Assembly (NCBI GenBank): GCA_031281195.1
Contig: JAITFS010000097.1
Coordinates: forward strand, 1 to 50,435
Length of the DNA stretch: 50,435 bases
Direction: 5' to 3'
DNA from: Oscillospiraceae bacterium
GTDB lineage: Bacteria; Bacillota; Clostridia; Oscillospirales; Oscillospiraceae
Both the position numbers and the translations under genes were made by a program. This document shows positions 8,726 through 17,576 of the stretch, one piece after another. The number at the start of each line of letters is the position of its first letter. The first letter of the stretch is position 1. The notes under the pieces were generated by a model. It had not been told where the DNA came from. It saw only the letters and a list, made by a program, of their open reading frames with translations, and ran no database searches.

Positions 8726-11014
8726 TTATCTCTCTCTTACATATTCGGTATTGTTAAGCCATATACTGTTACCTTCATGACGGAATCTGAACTCTACTGT
8801 CCCTCCGCGTGGTTGATTTGCTCCCCAAGTATTTTGAATAATGATTTTATCTCCAGTGATCTCAAAAGGTCCTTGTACGTTAAATGCTGTTCCGGTCAGG
8901 CTTAGTGTAAAAAGATTCGCGTCGAAGTCGAGTGAGACATAACTACTGCTCAAGATAGCACCGTAGTAGAATCCACCAAGGCTGGTGTCGGGCGGTGGTT
9001 TGGACAATGGTATATCCATGTTGGGTGGTAGTTCTCCACCGCAGGTTAAGAAAATAAAATCAACATCATACTCAATATATGTACCTGATGGGTCTCTAAA
9101 CTGCATAGACCAGGAGTTGTCAGGATTAATTGCTCCGGTAATGGAGAGAACATTACCTACTTCATCGTCGACCAATGTGACTTTATCACCTACAATCTCC
9201 CATGTGCCATCAACACCCCAGCCATCGTTAAAAAGTCTCACTACTCTTTCTTGCAGTTGTTGCTTTATATTATCGGGTGTTGCAGGGTCATGTGGATTTG
9301 GACTTCCAAAGGAACTGTATATATAAGTACCGTTTGGTAAAAACCAATAAAACCATATAGTAGCTCCGTCTCTACCGGCTGGTGGCCATGTATAATAAAT
9401 ATCACCTGTTGGACAACCACTGCTTTGTGGCGGAGGCGGTGGTGGCGGAGGAGGCGGAGGAGGTGGTGGTGGCGGTGGTGGAGAAGGCGGAGGAGGTGGT
9501 GGTGGAGACGGAGGAGAAGGTGGAGGAGGTTGTGGTAGTACACGTTGACCATCCGACGGACAAATCACAGAGAGTTCTTCAAATATCTCCGGCAACTTGT
9601 TAGGTGGATGCCAGCGAGTTTGAATTAAATGTTCACTCTCATAAGGAATATTCCAATTATCCATAGGAGTTGTTCTTTTGGGTATGAAAGCCGGACTTAA
9701 CGGACCATTATCCCGTCGCTCCCATTGTTTATCATTACGATTCCAGGCATAAGAGTTACCACCCATTATCCCACGCGCACGAATACCATATTCACCTGCT
9801 CTAAACCAGGCACGTGCGTCACCCGAGCGACCGTCGCTATTTCTCCAGATGTGAGCAAGTCGATCTGAATTTATATCTCTTACGGAATATACAATATCAC
9901 CATTAGGATGTACTTCATAGAGAGTAGTATCTACTTTTGTATCTATTGCATGTCTTATTTGTCCGGTGGAGCTGTCTCTCTTAAAAATCGTCTTCTGACC
10001 GTTGTCTAAATTACCAATCCAGTAAATATCCTTCCCATCACTTTGCAGGGAATGTCCATTAATATATCCGGTAATTTCTCCGGTTCTCAAGTCCATAGCT
10101 ACTATCTTGTTGGCAGCATTATCGGATTCATGACGGTATCTGTTTGTTTCAATGTAAATATAATCCCCAATTATCTGAGCTTTTACGATGGTTTCGTCAG
10201 AATTTTGAGCAACTCTGATAGTCTGTGGTTCACCACAGGGACCCATAACAACCATGGTGGGTTTTTCGACATAATTTAGAAATAAGATACCGTCTGGTGG
10301 AAAATCATCAGCAGGAAATAATAAAAACTTCAGTCCACTAAAGTCAGCATCAATGCTCTGCGGATTTGCAGATAAAGTGTGATCCTGCGAGTCATCAAAA
10401 TTGATAAACATAACAGAGCCGTCAGCATACATTACAGGAGACTGGTATTGACCCTGCACTCCTACAATACTCACTTCACTCAATGGGATATTTCCGTCTA
10501 AATATTGCTGTATACCAAACATATAAAACATATTACCACCGTAGGTGATATGGTTTTCGTCGTTGACAGCATCCCATAACGCGTCATGGGAGACAGCGGA
10601 GACAGCACGTAAGGTTCCGTTTTCGTCACGGAAGGTGCAATATGCAAGGTCGGTGAATACCATCTGATCACCAACAATGTTAAGATTTGCAACAGGGAAA
10701 TCGGTGAGTTTTGTTGTATTGCCATTTCTATCTATAACATAGAGAGTACCACCGTCAGCGAAGTTAATAAAGAAAAAATCGTCACCTTGCATTGTCATAA
10801 AACCACCGTTGTGCAGGTTGTAAGCATTGTTACCCGCAAGATTTCTACCATCTTGGTCGGTGGGAATATCGCTTACCGGGTGGCTGTTACCATTTATAGC
10901 GTAGCTAACGCCAATGTACCCAATGATAAGCATTACTATTGTTAGAATCAATGTTAATACGATGATTCCGGTCTTACGTTTTGCTTTAGGGACTTGTTGT
11001 ACCTGTGTATACAT
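8726..11014 (-). CDS. DUF5050-like / beta-propeller extracytoplasmic protein with a long Ser/Pro-rich linker
   Basis: ORF trimmed to ATG at 11014 (MYTQVQQVPKAKRK..., preceded by AGGAGA). N-term TM segment; repeated short beta motifs; linker PPPPSPPSPPPPPPPSPPPPPP... Confidence 0.65.
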   Translation of the reverse strand: MYTQVQQVPKAKRKTGIIVLTLILTIVMLIIGYIGVSYAINGNSHPVSDIPTDQDGRNLAGNNAYNLHNGGFMTMQGDDFFFINFADGGTLYVIDRNGNTTKLTDFPVANLNIVGDQMVFTDLAYCTFRDENGTLRAVSAVSHDALWDAVNDENHITYGGNMFYMFGIQQYLDGNIPLSEVSIVGVQGQYQSPVMYADGSVMFINFDDSQDHTLSANPQSIDADFSGLKFLLFPADDFPPDGILFLNYVEKPTMVVMGPCGEPQTIRVAQNSDETIVKAQIIGDYIYIETNRYRHESDNAANKIVAMDLRTGEITGYINGHSLQSDGKDIYWIGNLDNGQKTIFKRDSSTGQIRHAIDTKVDTTLYEVHPNGDIVYSVRDINSDRLAHIWRNSDGRSGDARAWFRAGEYGIRARGIMGGNSYAWNRNDKQWERRDNGPLSPAFIPKRTTPMDNWNIPYESEHLIQTRWHPPNKLPEIFEELSVICPSDGQRVLPQPPPPSPPSPPPPPPPSPPPPPPPPPPPPPPPPPPQSSGCPTGDIYYTWPPAGRDGATIWFYWFLPNGTYIYSSFGSPNPHDPATPDNIKQQLQERVVRLFNDGWGVDGTWEIVGDKVTLVDDEVGNVLSITGAINPDNSWSMQFRDPSGTYIEYDVDFIFLTCGGELPPNMDIPLSKPPPDTSLGGFYYGAILSSSYVSLDFDANLFTLSLTGTAFNVQGPFEITGDKIIIQNTWGANQPRGGTVEFRFRHEGNSIWLNNTEYVRER
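9424..9537 (-). repeat. CCN trinucleotide (poly-proline) low-complexity tract
   Basis: Plus strand is almost pure GGN/GGA/GGT triplets; encodes (P)nS repeats in the 8726-11014 CDS. Confidence 0.9.
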
Positions 11015-11107
11015 GATGTTCTCTCCTGATTTGATGTTATCAATATAACACAAAATCACTGTTGAAACAACATTCTATCCCCACAACAAAGTCCCCTCGA
11101 CACATCT

Positions 11108-12094
11108 TCACTCTAATATAAATATAGCTGTGCTACCGCTTACTGCTGAAAACCTGTATGCACCATTATTTTGTATGACAGCCGGAACCTCACTCGAAAA
11201 ACCACCTGAAACTGCGGAGTGAGTCACAGTTATCTCTCCTTCGTTTGGAATGTACAATGCTATACCTCCTGAAACAGTGCTGACTTTTACTCTATCAGGA
11301 ACAATTGCACTCTTGATAGTAATACTACCGGATACCATGCTGGCATCTACATCATCAAACTCACCGGACAAAGAAACCTGCGCTGATACACCGCTTGTGC
11401 TTATCTTGTCTGCTATGAGTGACTGAGTGTGTATCGCACCTGCTACAGTGACTAGTGTCGCAGATCGAACCGTTGCATCTGATATATTTGTTGTCCCTGA
11501 CACATTGTTAAATGATAATGTTTGAGCGTTAATACCTGTTGCATTTATTGACCCTGAGACAGAGTTTACTTTAAGGTTATTTGCACTAGTGTCTGTCACT
11601 GTGGTTTTACTTGAAGACGCAGAAATGACAAGCTCTTGAAAATTATTAATTAAACTGTGTGGAACTTGTACTTCAAGTCTCTTTGGTGGAGCACGACGAA
11701 CTCTTCTTTGCGAATTAAACTTTATAGTAATTATGCCGTTGTTTGTACTAATGCTCATAAGCTCGTTTTCATTTAGTTCACGTTGTGCATACTCTGTGAT
11801 TTTTATACTATCACCATCATAAGGCTCAATAGTTATATCACCTGCAATCCAATCAACTTTTAACGAATGAATACCATCAATTGATTTATTAAAAGAACCA
11901 CGTTCATAAAAATCACCGGATAGATTTTCGATGTTCCCGATGTTAAATCCCCAAAAAATACTCGAACCATCACTATCCCGACCACTCATAAAAGACCTAA
12001 ATGCAGAACCTGTCAAAAACCATATTGTCAGACTGATTAACACTGTGGCTGTTACTATCCAACAAACAATTGTTAAAACCTTTGTAGTGTTCAT
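11108..12094 (-). CDS. DUF4097 family beta-strand repeat protein, membrane anchored
   Basis: 328 aa; N-term TM then SGDITIEPYDGD, VSGSINATGINAQTLSFNNVSGTTNISDATV repeats ending in AVSGSTAIFILE. Confidence 0.85.
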   Translation of the reverse strand: MNTTKVLTIVCWIVTATVLISLTIWFLTGSAFRSFMSGRDSDGSSIFWGFNIGNIENLSGDFYERGSFNKSIDGIHSLKVDWIAGDITIEPYDGDSIKITEYAQRELNENELMSISTNNGIITIKFNSQRRVRRAPPKRLEVQVPHSLINNFQELVISASSSKTTVTDTSANNLKVNSVSGSINATGINAQTLSFNNVSGTTNISDATVRSATLVTVAGAIHTQSLIADKISTSGVSAQVSLSGEFDDVDASMVSGSITIKSAIVPDRVKVSTVSGGIALYIPNEGEITVTHSAVSGGFSSEVPAVIQNNGAYRFSAVSGSTAIFILE

Positions 12095-12771
12095 TTTCCG
12101 CCTCCTCTAGCCAGAGTAAAAACGACGTTTATTAGAGCTTCTATCATAAAACCAATAACAAATATTATCCAGGTCATATACCACGCAAATGTCATAAAGC
12201 TGATGATAAAGTACAAAGCGAGAATAATCGCCCAAAGTGCTGATGATAAAGCCCTGCGTAATGCTTTTCGATCTTTTTCGTCTGTTTGCCATTTGCGAAA
12301 ATCTTCAACCATTGAGTTAGAAGACTTATAAAACTTTGGTTTTGTCATGCTGTTGTAAATAAGCAATCCTGTTGCTCCTGCAATCATTAAAAACATAACA
12401 GGAACGCCAACAATATCTGCTCTATAAATGTCGAGTAAAGACAGAATTATAATAGGTAATATACTAAGAATGTACATCATTACTGCGATTGATGTAAATA
12501 GTGCTGACCTTTGGCGTGCTTTTTCGTATTCTTGTATGTCCGGAACATACGGTTCGGTGTCTTTTTCAAGTTCTGCAAGTAATGATGAAATATCACCAAC
12601 ACCTGCAATTGCTATATTGTATGCAGCTTCCTCGGTTTTTCCGTCTGAAATAAGGTCATTGTATTTGTCGTGAAGGTTTTGTATCATTTCTTCCTTTAGT
12701 TCGACGGATTTTTTAGTAGGGGTTGTCTCAGCGAAAAGACCATCTATATATCTTCTGAAATTGTCTTGCAT
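12091..12771 (-). CDS. HAAS/DUF1700-type permease-prefix domain membrane protein
   Basis: 226 aa; NFRRYIDGLFAETTPTKKSVELKEEMIQNLHDKYNDLISDGKTEEAAYNIAIAGVGDISSLL plus 4 TM helices. Confidence 0.8.
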   Translation of the reverse strand: MQDNFRRYIDGLFAETTPTKKSVELKEEMIQNLHDKYNDLISDGKTEEAAYNIAIAGVGDISSLLAELEKDTEPYVPDIQEYEKARQRSALFTSIAVMMYILSILPIIILSLLDIYRADIVGVPVMFLMIAGATGLLIYNSMTKPKFYKSSNSMVEDFRKWQTDEKDRKALRRALSSALWAIILALYFIISFMTFAWYMTWIIFVIGFMIEALINVVFTLARGGGK

Positions 12772-13109
12772 TATTGTTTATCCTCCGTTTCAATTAAACT
12801 ATCTATCATTTTTTTTGCTACTTTCCACTCACTAATGAGGGAGTTGTAAGTATCGCGTCCTGCTGTTGTAATGCTGTAGTATCGCCGTCTTGCTCCGGTT
12901 TGCTCGTCACCCCAATAAGACGAGATACAACCGGCTTGTTCAAGACGTCGAAAGGCGGTATATAATGTGGCTTCTTTAAGTTCGTAATCACCACCGGTTC
13001 TTTGCAAGATGGATTTGTTGATTTCATACCCGTAGTTATCACTATCCATCAGTCGTGCGAGAATGATTGTATCGGTGTGACCTCGTAAGAGATCGGCTGC
13101 AATCGACAT
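12771..13109 (-). CDS. PadR family transcriptional regulator
   Basis: 112 aa; LRGHTDTIILARLMDSDNYGYEINKSI, LYTAFRRLEQAGCISSYWGDEQTGARRRYYSIT. Confidence 0.95.
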   Translation of the reverse strand: MSIAADLLRGHTDTIILARLMDSDNYGYEINKSILQRTGGDYELKEATLYTAFRRLEQAGCISSYWGDEQTGARRRYYSITTAGRDTYNSLISEWKVAKKMIDSLIETEDKQ

Positions 13110-13156
13110 AATTCCTTACTTTCCTTTCCTGAAACATTCTAATTTTATTGCTAGCG

Positions 13157-13198
13157 TTGTATACAATAACACGATATACCTCATCTGTCAAGGTATAT
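13157..13198 (-). promoter_or_regulatory. Promoter (TTGACA-17-TATTGT) of the PadR operon overlapped by two palindromic candidate operators
   Basis: Minus-strand TTGACA (13186-13191), 17-nt spacer, TATTGT (13163-13168); palindromes TTGTATACAA (13157-13166) and ATATACCT-N9-AGGTATAT (13174-13198). Confidence 0.6.
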
Positions 13199-13314
13199 TA
13201 TGAAAAAATTTATAATTTATGTTTATGTATATAAAAATGTTGAAGAGATGGAGAACAAACCGTCAAAATGGCGGTTTGTTCCAACACCTTGCAAATAAAG
13301 GAATTTATTTCGTT

Positions 13315-13336
13315 ATAATATTCTTATATGGTTTTC
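13315..13336 (+). repeat. Truncated copy of the left end of the double-hairpin element
   Basis: AATATTCTTATATGGT matches the left end of copy A (6004 onward), then diverges directly into the GTAGGGG repeat. Confidence 0.6.
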
Positions 13337-13406
13337 GTAGGGGCGGATGGCAATCCGCCCGTTATGTTTGCATAAAAACTGCGGGACGATTTCCATCGTC
13401 CCCTAC
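13337..13406 (+). repeat. 70-bp composite hairpin element (GTAGGGG ... CCCCTAC), contains 28-nt repeat copy 2
   Basis: 7-bp terminal inverted repeats; internal stems GGGCGGAT/ATCCGCCC and GGGACGAT/ATCGTCCC. Confidence 0.8.
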
Positions 13407-13485
13407 AAAGAAACTCCTTGCCCACTTTAGTAAAGAGGTGTGCCCAATCCGTGCGACGGGGAATCCGCAGACTGCGAGTGATTTG

Positions 13486-13842
13486 TTAACCCATCTTCTG
13501 CTCTAACACCTCAATTATAACCTTCACATGTGTGTGGTCTGTGTCTTTTCCGGCAAAAAGTAATGTTACGGTTGGTTTATCTTTGATTAAATCTACAAAA
13601 GAATCAAGAACAGGATTATTTGTAAGCTCAGTTTTGTATAATGCCGAAAACTCCTGCCAGGACAAAACACCACTATGAAAATCTTGTCGTAATTTAGTGG
13701 TAGGTGTTATATCCTTGTCCCATAAATCAATATTAGCGGTCTCTTTCTTCACACCACGAGGCCATAAACGGTCTACCAACACTCGAAAACCATCTGTTGG
13801 TGCTGCTTTTTCATAAATCCGCTTCATTTTAATTGTAACCAT
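13486..13842 (-). CDS. DUF488 family protein
   Basis: ATG at 13842 preceded by GGAG; KRIYEKAAPTDGFRVLVDRLWPRGVKKE...LWDKDITPTTKLRQDF. Confidence 0.9.
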   Translation of the reverse strand: MVTIKMKRIYEKAAPTDGFRVLVDRLWPRGVKKETANIDLWDKDITPTTKLRQDFHSGVLSWQEFSALYKTELTNNPVLDSFVDLIKDKPTVTLLFAGKDTDHTHVKVIIEVLEQKMG

Positions 13843-13987
13843 AAAAAACTCCATTCCAATGATTTTGGCACAAATTAGCATAAAAAAATGGAGTTACGCA
13901 CCATGTACTGTGCATACTTTTAGATTCTTTCATGCTACACTCTCCTTTTTATTTATTGAACCATACTCCTGTGTTGCTCCATCTGTG

Positions 13988-14905
13988 TTAACGTGTTAGT
14001 GTACTAAATAAATCATGAAAAATAACATCACGGTTGACATGATAAGCAACCTTCATAAAATGTCGATTAACATCAAAACTATAACCATAATCATAATTAG
14101 GAATCGGTGCGGTAATGATTGTATCTTTCACATAATCTTCACCCTTTAGCCATGCAATTGCAGAAATATCCCATATTACACGGCTCCATGCAGCATTTCC
14201 TCCGTCTTCGAGCGCTACTTTGCAGGTGATGTCGTATAGATAATCACCTAAATCTGATTTTCCTTTGATATTGTGCCTAAGCTCGGGTTCTGTTGTCGAA
14301 AGATGCGATACCACACCCATACAAGGAAGCTGCACCAAAGGTACACCCGAGTTGAAAACCACTCTAGCCGCAGCCACATCTTGCGACATATTAAACTCCT
14401 TGCTTAAATACGGCAGCGAATGTATATGTCCACCCAACCACACAACAACTATTCGCTCACATATTGACAGGTCAAGCAAAAGTGCTGAGGCTATGTTTGT
14501 TATTGCTCCGATTGCTAACACATAAAGCGGTTTATCAGGCTGATATGCTTTTGCACGCTGAACAAGATCATAAGCAGCATCAGAAATAACAGGTGTCTCT
14601 TCATCAAGCAGATAATTATGACTACCCTTAAAAACGACATCGTTATATTTTTCTTTCTTACAATGTTTAAGAACTCTTTTAATCTCTTGATAGCTTTTTT
14701 CCATACCATCAGCAGGTGATTCAGACCGTTGATTAAAAAATGGTGCTGCATAGATAGCTTGTGGATTAATTACCTCTTTTGACAAAAGAAAATACGCCAA
14801 AGCATACTGATCATCAATTTCATTATATGTATCTGTGTCTAACACCGCATCAACAATCCCTATTGGTCTTTTTAGTTGTTGTATGAGAAACTTATTATCT
14901 GTCAT
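13988..14905 (-). CDS. Inosine/uridine-preferring nucleoside hydrolase family protein
   Basis: Trimmed to ATG at 14905 (upstream SD AGGAGG; the longer ORF reads into the tRNA). DAVLDTDTYNEIDDQYALAYFLLS metal-binding signature. Confidence 0.85.
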   Translation of the reverse strand: MTDNKFLIQQLKRPIGIVDAVLDTDTYNEIDDQYALAYFLLSKEVINPQAIYAAPFFNQRSESPADGMEKSYQEIKRVLKHCKKEKYNDVVFKGSHNYLLDEETPVISDAAYDLVQRAKAYQPDKPLYVLAIGAITNIASALLLDLSICERIVVVWLGGHIHSLPYLSKEFNMSQDVAAARVVFNSGVPLVQLPCMGVVSHLSTTEPELRHNIKGKSDLGDYLYDITCKVALEDGGNAAWSRVIWDISAIAWLKGEDYVKDTIITAPIPNYDYGYSFDVNRHFMKVAYHVNRDVIFHDLFSTLTR

Positions 14906-14931
14906 AGTGCCCTCCTGTGATTTTCTTATAG

Positions 14932-15005
14932 TTCGCCCGATGCGATTCGAACGCACGACCTTCAGAGTCGGAGTCTGATGCTCTATCCAACTGAGCTACG
15001 GGCGA
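14932..15005 (-). tRNA. tRNA-Arg (anticodon CCG)
   Basis: Cloverleaf on minus strand: TCGCCCG TA GCTC...GAGC A TCAGA CTCCGAC TCTGA AGGTC GTGCG TTCGAAT CGCAT CGGGCGA A. Confidence 0.95.
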
Positions 15006-15120
15006 GTATTTACATTCATTGTTAAATATGGTACTATATCTCGCTGACTATTTTTATGAGAACCTTAGCAAATTTACAAGAAGTCACAACATTTTATCAA
15101 AATCACAGGAATAACACAAT

Positions 15121-16179
15121 ATGCTTGAAAAACTTAAAGCAATTGAAGAAAAATATACAAATCTCGAGTCACGTATGCAAGATTCAGAGGTCTATTCAGA
15201 CCCTGCGTTATACGCAAAGCTTGCTCGTGAACAAAAAGAAATACAACCCGTTGTTGAAACCTATCGCCTATATATAAAAGCACAAAAAGACATTGAAGAT
15301 GCAAAGGAATTACTAAGCGACCCTGAGTTTAAAGAAATGGCACAAGAGGAGCTTACCACAGCAGAAGCCGATTTGGAGAGAATCAACGACGAACTAAAAG
15401 TGTTGCTGTTACCTCGAGACCCAAATGATGATAAAAACGTCATAATAGAAATCCGTGGCGGTGCAGGCGGTGAAGAAGCTGCATTATTTGCACACAGCCT
15501 TTACCGTATGTACACAATGTACGCAGAGTCAAAAAAATGGAAAGCCGAAATTGCAAATCTGAACGAAACCGGAATTGGCGGTATAAAAGAAGTCAGCTTT
15601 ATTATCGAAGGCAACGGAGCATACTCACGATACAAGTTTGAGAGTGGTGTTCATAGAGTCCAGCGAGTGCCTGAAACAGAAGCCTCCGGACGTATACACA
15701 CCAGCACAGTAACGGTTGCGGTTCTCCCGGAAATGGAAGAAGTAGATTTTGAAATTAACCCCACTGACTTAAACATTGACACATTCCGCGCAAGTGGAGC
15801 AGGTGGGCAACACGTTAACAAAACCGAGTCAGCTATAAGAATCACACATTTACCAACAGGAACAGTTGTTGAGTGTCAAGATGAACGCAGTCAACACAAA
15901 AACCGTGAACGTGCGATGAAAATACTGGTTTCACGTTTATACGAAGAAGAATGTAGAAAACAAACGGCAGAGCTTGCAGCAGAACGGAAAAGTCAAGTAG
16001 GGACAGGTGACCGCGCCGAAAAGATTAGAACATACAACTATCCGCAAGGGCGTGTAACAGACCATAGAATTGGACTCACTCTGTACAAACTGGAGCAAAT
16101 ACTTAACGGTGCACTCGATGAGTTAGTCGATGCACTGGTAATGGCTGATAGAGCAGAAAAACTAAAAGCAACAGATTAG
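15121..16179 (+). CDS. prfA: Peptide chain release factor 1
   Basis: 352 aa; [25 protein letters not shown] with GGQ motif. Confidence 0.97.
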   Translation: MLEKLKAIEEKYTNLESRMQDSEVYSDPALYAKLAREQKEIQPVVETYRLYIKAQKDIEDAKELLSDPEFKEMAQEELTTAEADLERINDELKVLLLPRDPNDDKNVIIEIRGGAGGEEAALFAHSLYRMYTMYAESKKWKAEIANLNETGIGGIKEVSFIIEGNGAYSRYKFESGVHRVQRVPETEASGRIHTSTVTVAVLPEMEEVDFEINPTDLNIDTFRASGAGGQHVNKTESAIRITHLPTGTVVECQDERSQHKNRERAMKILVSRLYEEECRKQTAELAAERKSQVGTGDRAEKIRTYNYPQGRVTDHRIGLTLYKLEQILNGALDELVDALVMADRAEKLKATD

Positions 16180-16224
16180 AGAGCTTAAAACACAATAAAA
16201 CAAGTAGAAAGTAAACATAAACCA

Positions 16225-16851
16225 ATGCAAACAAGAATACTAAAAGACAACGATTTATCTTATGCTGTGGCAACATTAATCAACGGAGGGTTGGTTGGTG
16301 TGCCTACAGAAACCGTTTATGGGCTTGCAGGTAACGGTTTTGACGCTGCCGCAGTAGCGAAAATCTACGAAGTAAAAGGTCGTCCTGAGGTAAAACCTCT
16401 AAGCTTATTGGTGCCAAGCATAGAAGTTGCAAAGACTGTGTGTGCAGAGTTTCCAGAGGATGCGTACATTCTCGCGAAAACCTTTTGGCCCGGACCTCTT
16501 ACGATAGTATTACCGGTTAAAGACACAGTGCCATCAATTGTTACTGCAGATGGTGATACAATCGGTGTCAGATGCCCCGACCACGCAAAAACGCTAAGAC
16601 TGCTAGGTCTTGCAGGAGTGCCGGCAGCAGCACCATCTGCAAATATTTCTGATAAACCAAGTCCAAAAAATGCGTATGATGTACTGGCGTACTTCGATGG
16701 AAAAATCGAGTGTATAATTGATGGTGGTGAATGTACAATTGGCGTGGAATCAACGGTTATTTCATTGGTAACTAAGCCGTATAAAATATTCAGACAAGGT
16801 GCATTATCAGAAGAAGATATTTACAAAGCTCTTAAAAAACATCAAAATTAA
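16225..16851 (+). CDS. L-threonylcarbamoyladenylate synthase (Sua5/YciO/YrdC family)
   Basis: 208 aa; GLVGVPTETVYGLAGNGF, KGRPEVKPLSLLV, PSANISDKPSP. Confidence 0.93.
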   Translation: MQTRILKDNDLSYAVATLINGGLVGVPTETVYGLAGNGFDAAAVAKIYEVKGRPEVKPLSLLVPSIEVAKTVCAEFPEDAYILAKTFWPGPLTIVLPVKDTVPSIVTADGDTIGVRCPDHAKTLRLLGLAGVPAAAPSANISDKPSPKNAYDVLAYFDGKIECIIDGGECTIGVESTVISLVTKPYKIFRQGALSEEDIYKALKKHQN

Positions 16852-16878
16852 CTAATTAATTCAACTGAGGAAAAACAA

Positions 16879-17478
16879 GTGTTTATTATTGGTATCACAG
16901 GCCCGACAGGAGCAGGGAAAACATTAGCAACACAAGCATTACAATCTCTAAACGTAAAAACGTTGGATTGTGATAAGATTTATCATGAACTTTTACAGAT
17001 TAACAAAAAAATGATTAAAGAACTACAAGAGGAGTTCCCTCATGTTATGGTTGATGGCAAAATTGATCGAAAAAAATTAAGCGAAACTGTACTTAGTGAG
17101 CATGTTCTTTTAGAAAAATTACAAGACATCACACACAAGTTTATAGATGACGAAATCGACAATCAGCTTATAACTTATGGTATGCACGGAGTTACAACTG
17201 TAGCAATTGATGCTATAGCATTAATTGAGAGCGGACAAAACAACAAATGTGATGTGGTTGTCGGTATATTAGCACCAATCGACTTGCGGTTATCCAGAAT
17301 TACGAAGCGTGATAAACTCACAAAAGACGAAGCCTTAGCACGAATAAACGCACAACAAAATGATGAGTTTTACATAGAAAACTGCGACCATATTCTTCAT
17401 AATAATGGCGATAATCCAAAGAAGTTTATTAATGAATGTGTTGCTTATTTTAAAAAAATATTTCCTGAAGATATGTAA
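16879..17478 (+). CDS. coaE: Dephospho-CoA kinase (GTG start)
   Basis: 199 aa; IIGITGPTGAGKTLATQAL P-loop, LDCDKIYHELL; SD GAGG before GTG. Confidence 0.85.
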   Translation: MFIIGITGPTGAGKTLATQALQSLNVKTLDCDKIYHELLQINKKMIKELQEEFPHVMVDGKIDRKKLSETVLSEHVLLEKLQDITHKFIDDEIDNQLITYGMHGVTTVAIDAIALIESGQNNKCDVVVGILAPIDLRLSRITKRDKLTKDEALARINAQQNDEFYIENCDHILHNNGDNPKKFINECVAYFKKIFPEDM

Positions 17479-17576
17479 AATAACTATTTATCACTATGAA
17501 TTTCTCATCGTTTTGATAACAATTCATTCTCTTGCGAATGTGGTTAGAAAAATATATAAAAGGAGCAAGTATAATA

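Noticed and set aside
9382-9603. ORFs antisense to the poly-Pro tracts (9382-9603 +, 9265-9552 -, 40527-40919 -, 40621-41013 +, 40660-40911 -)
   Set aside because: They are by-products of CCN/GGN triplet runs that keep all frames open; no SD or family resemblance
14906-14956. N-terminal extension of the nucleoside hydrolase ORF (MRSNRIGRTIRKSQEGT)
   Set aside because: Overlaps the tRNA-Arg gene; ATG at 14905 has a good SD
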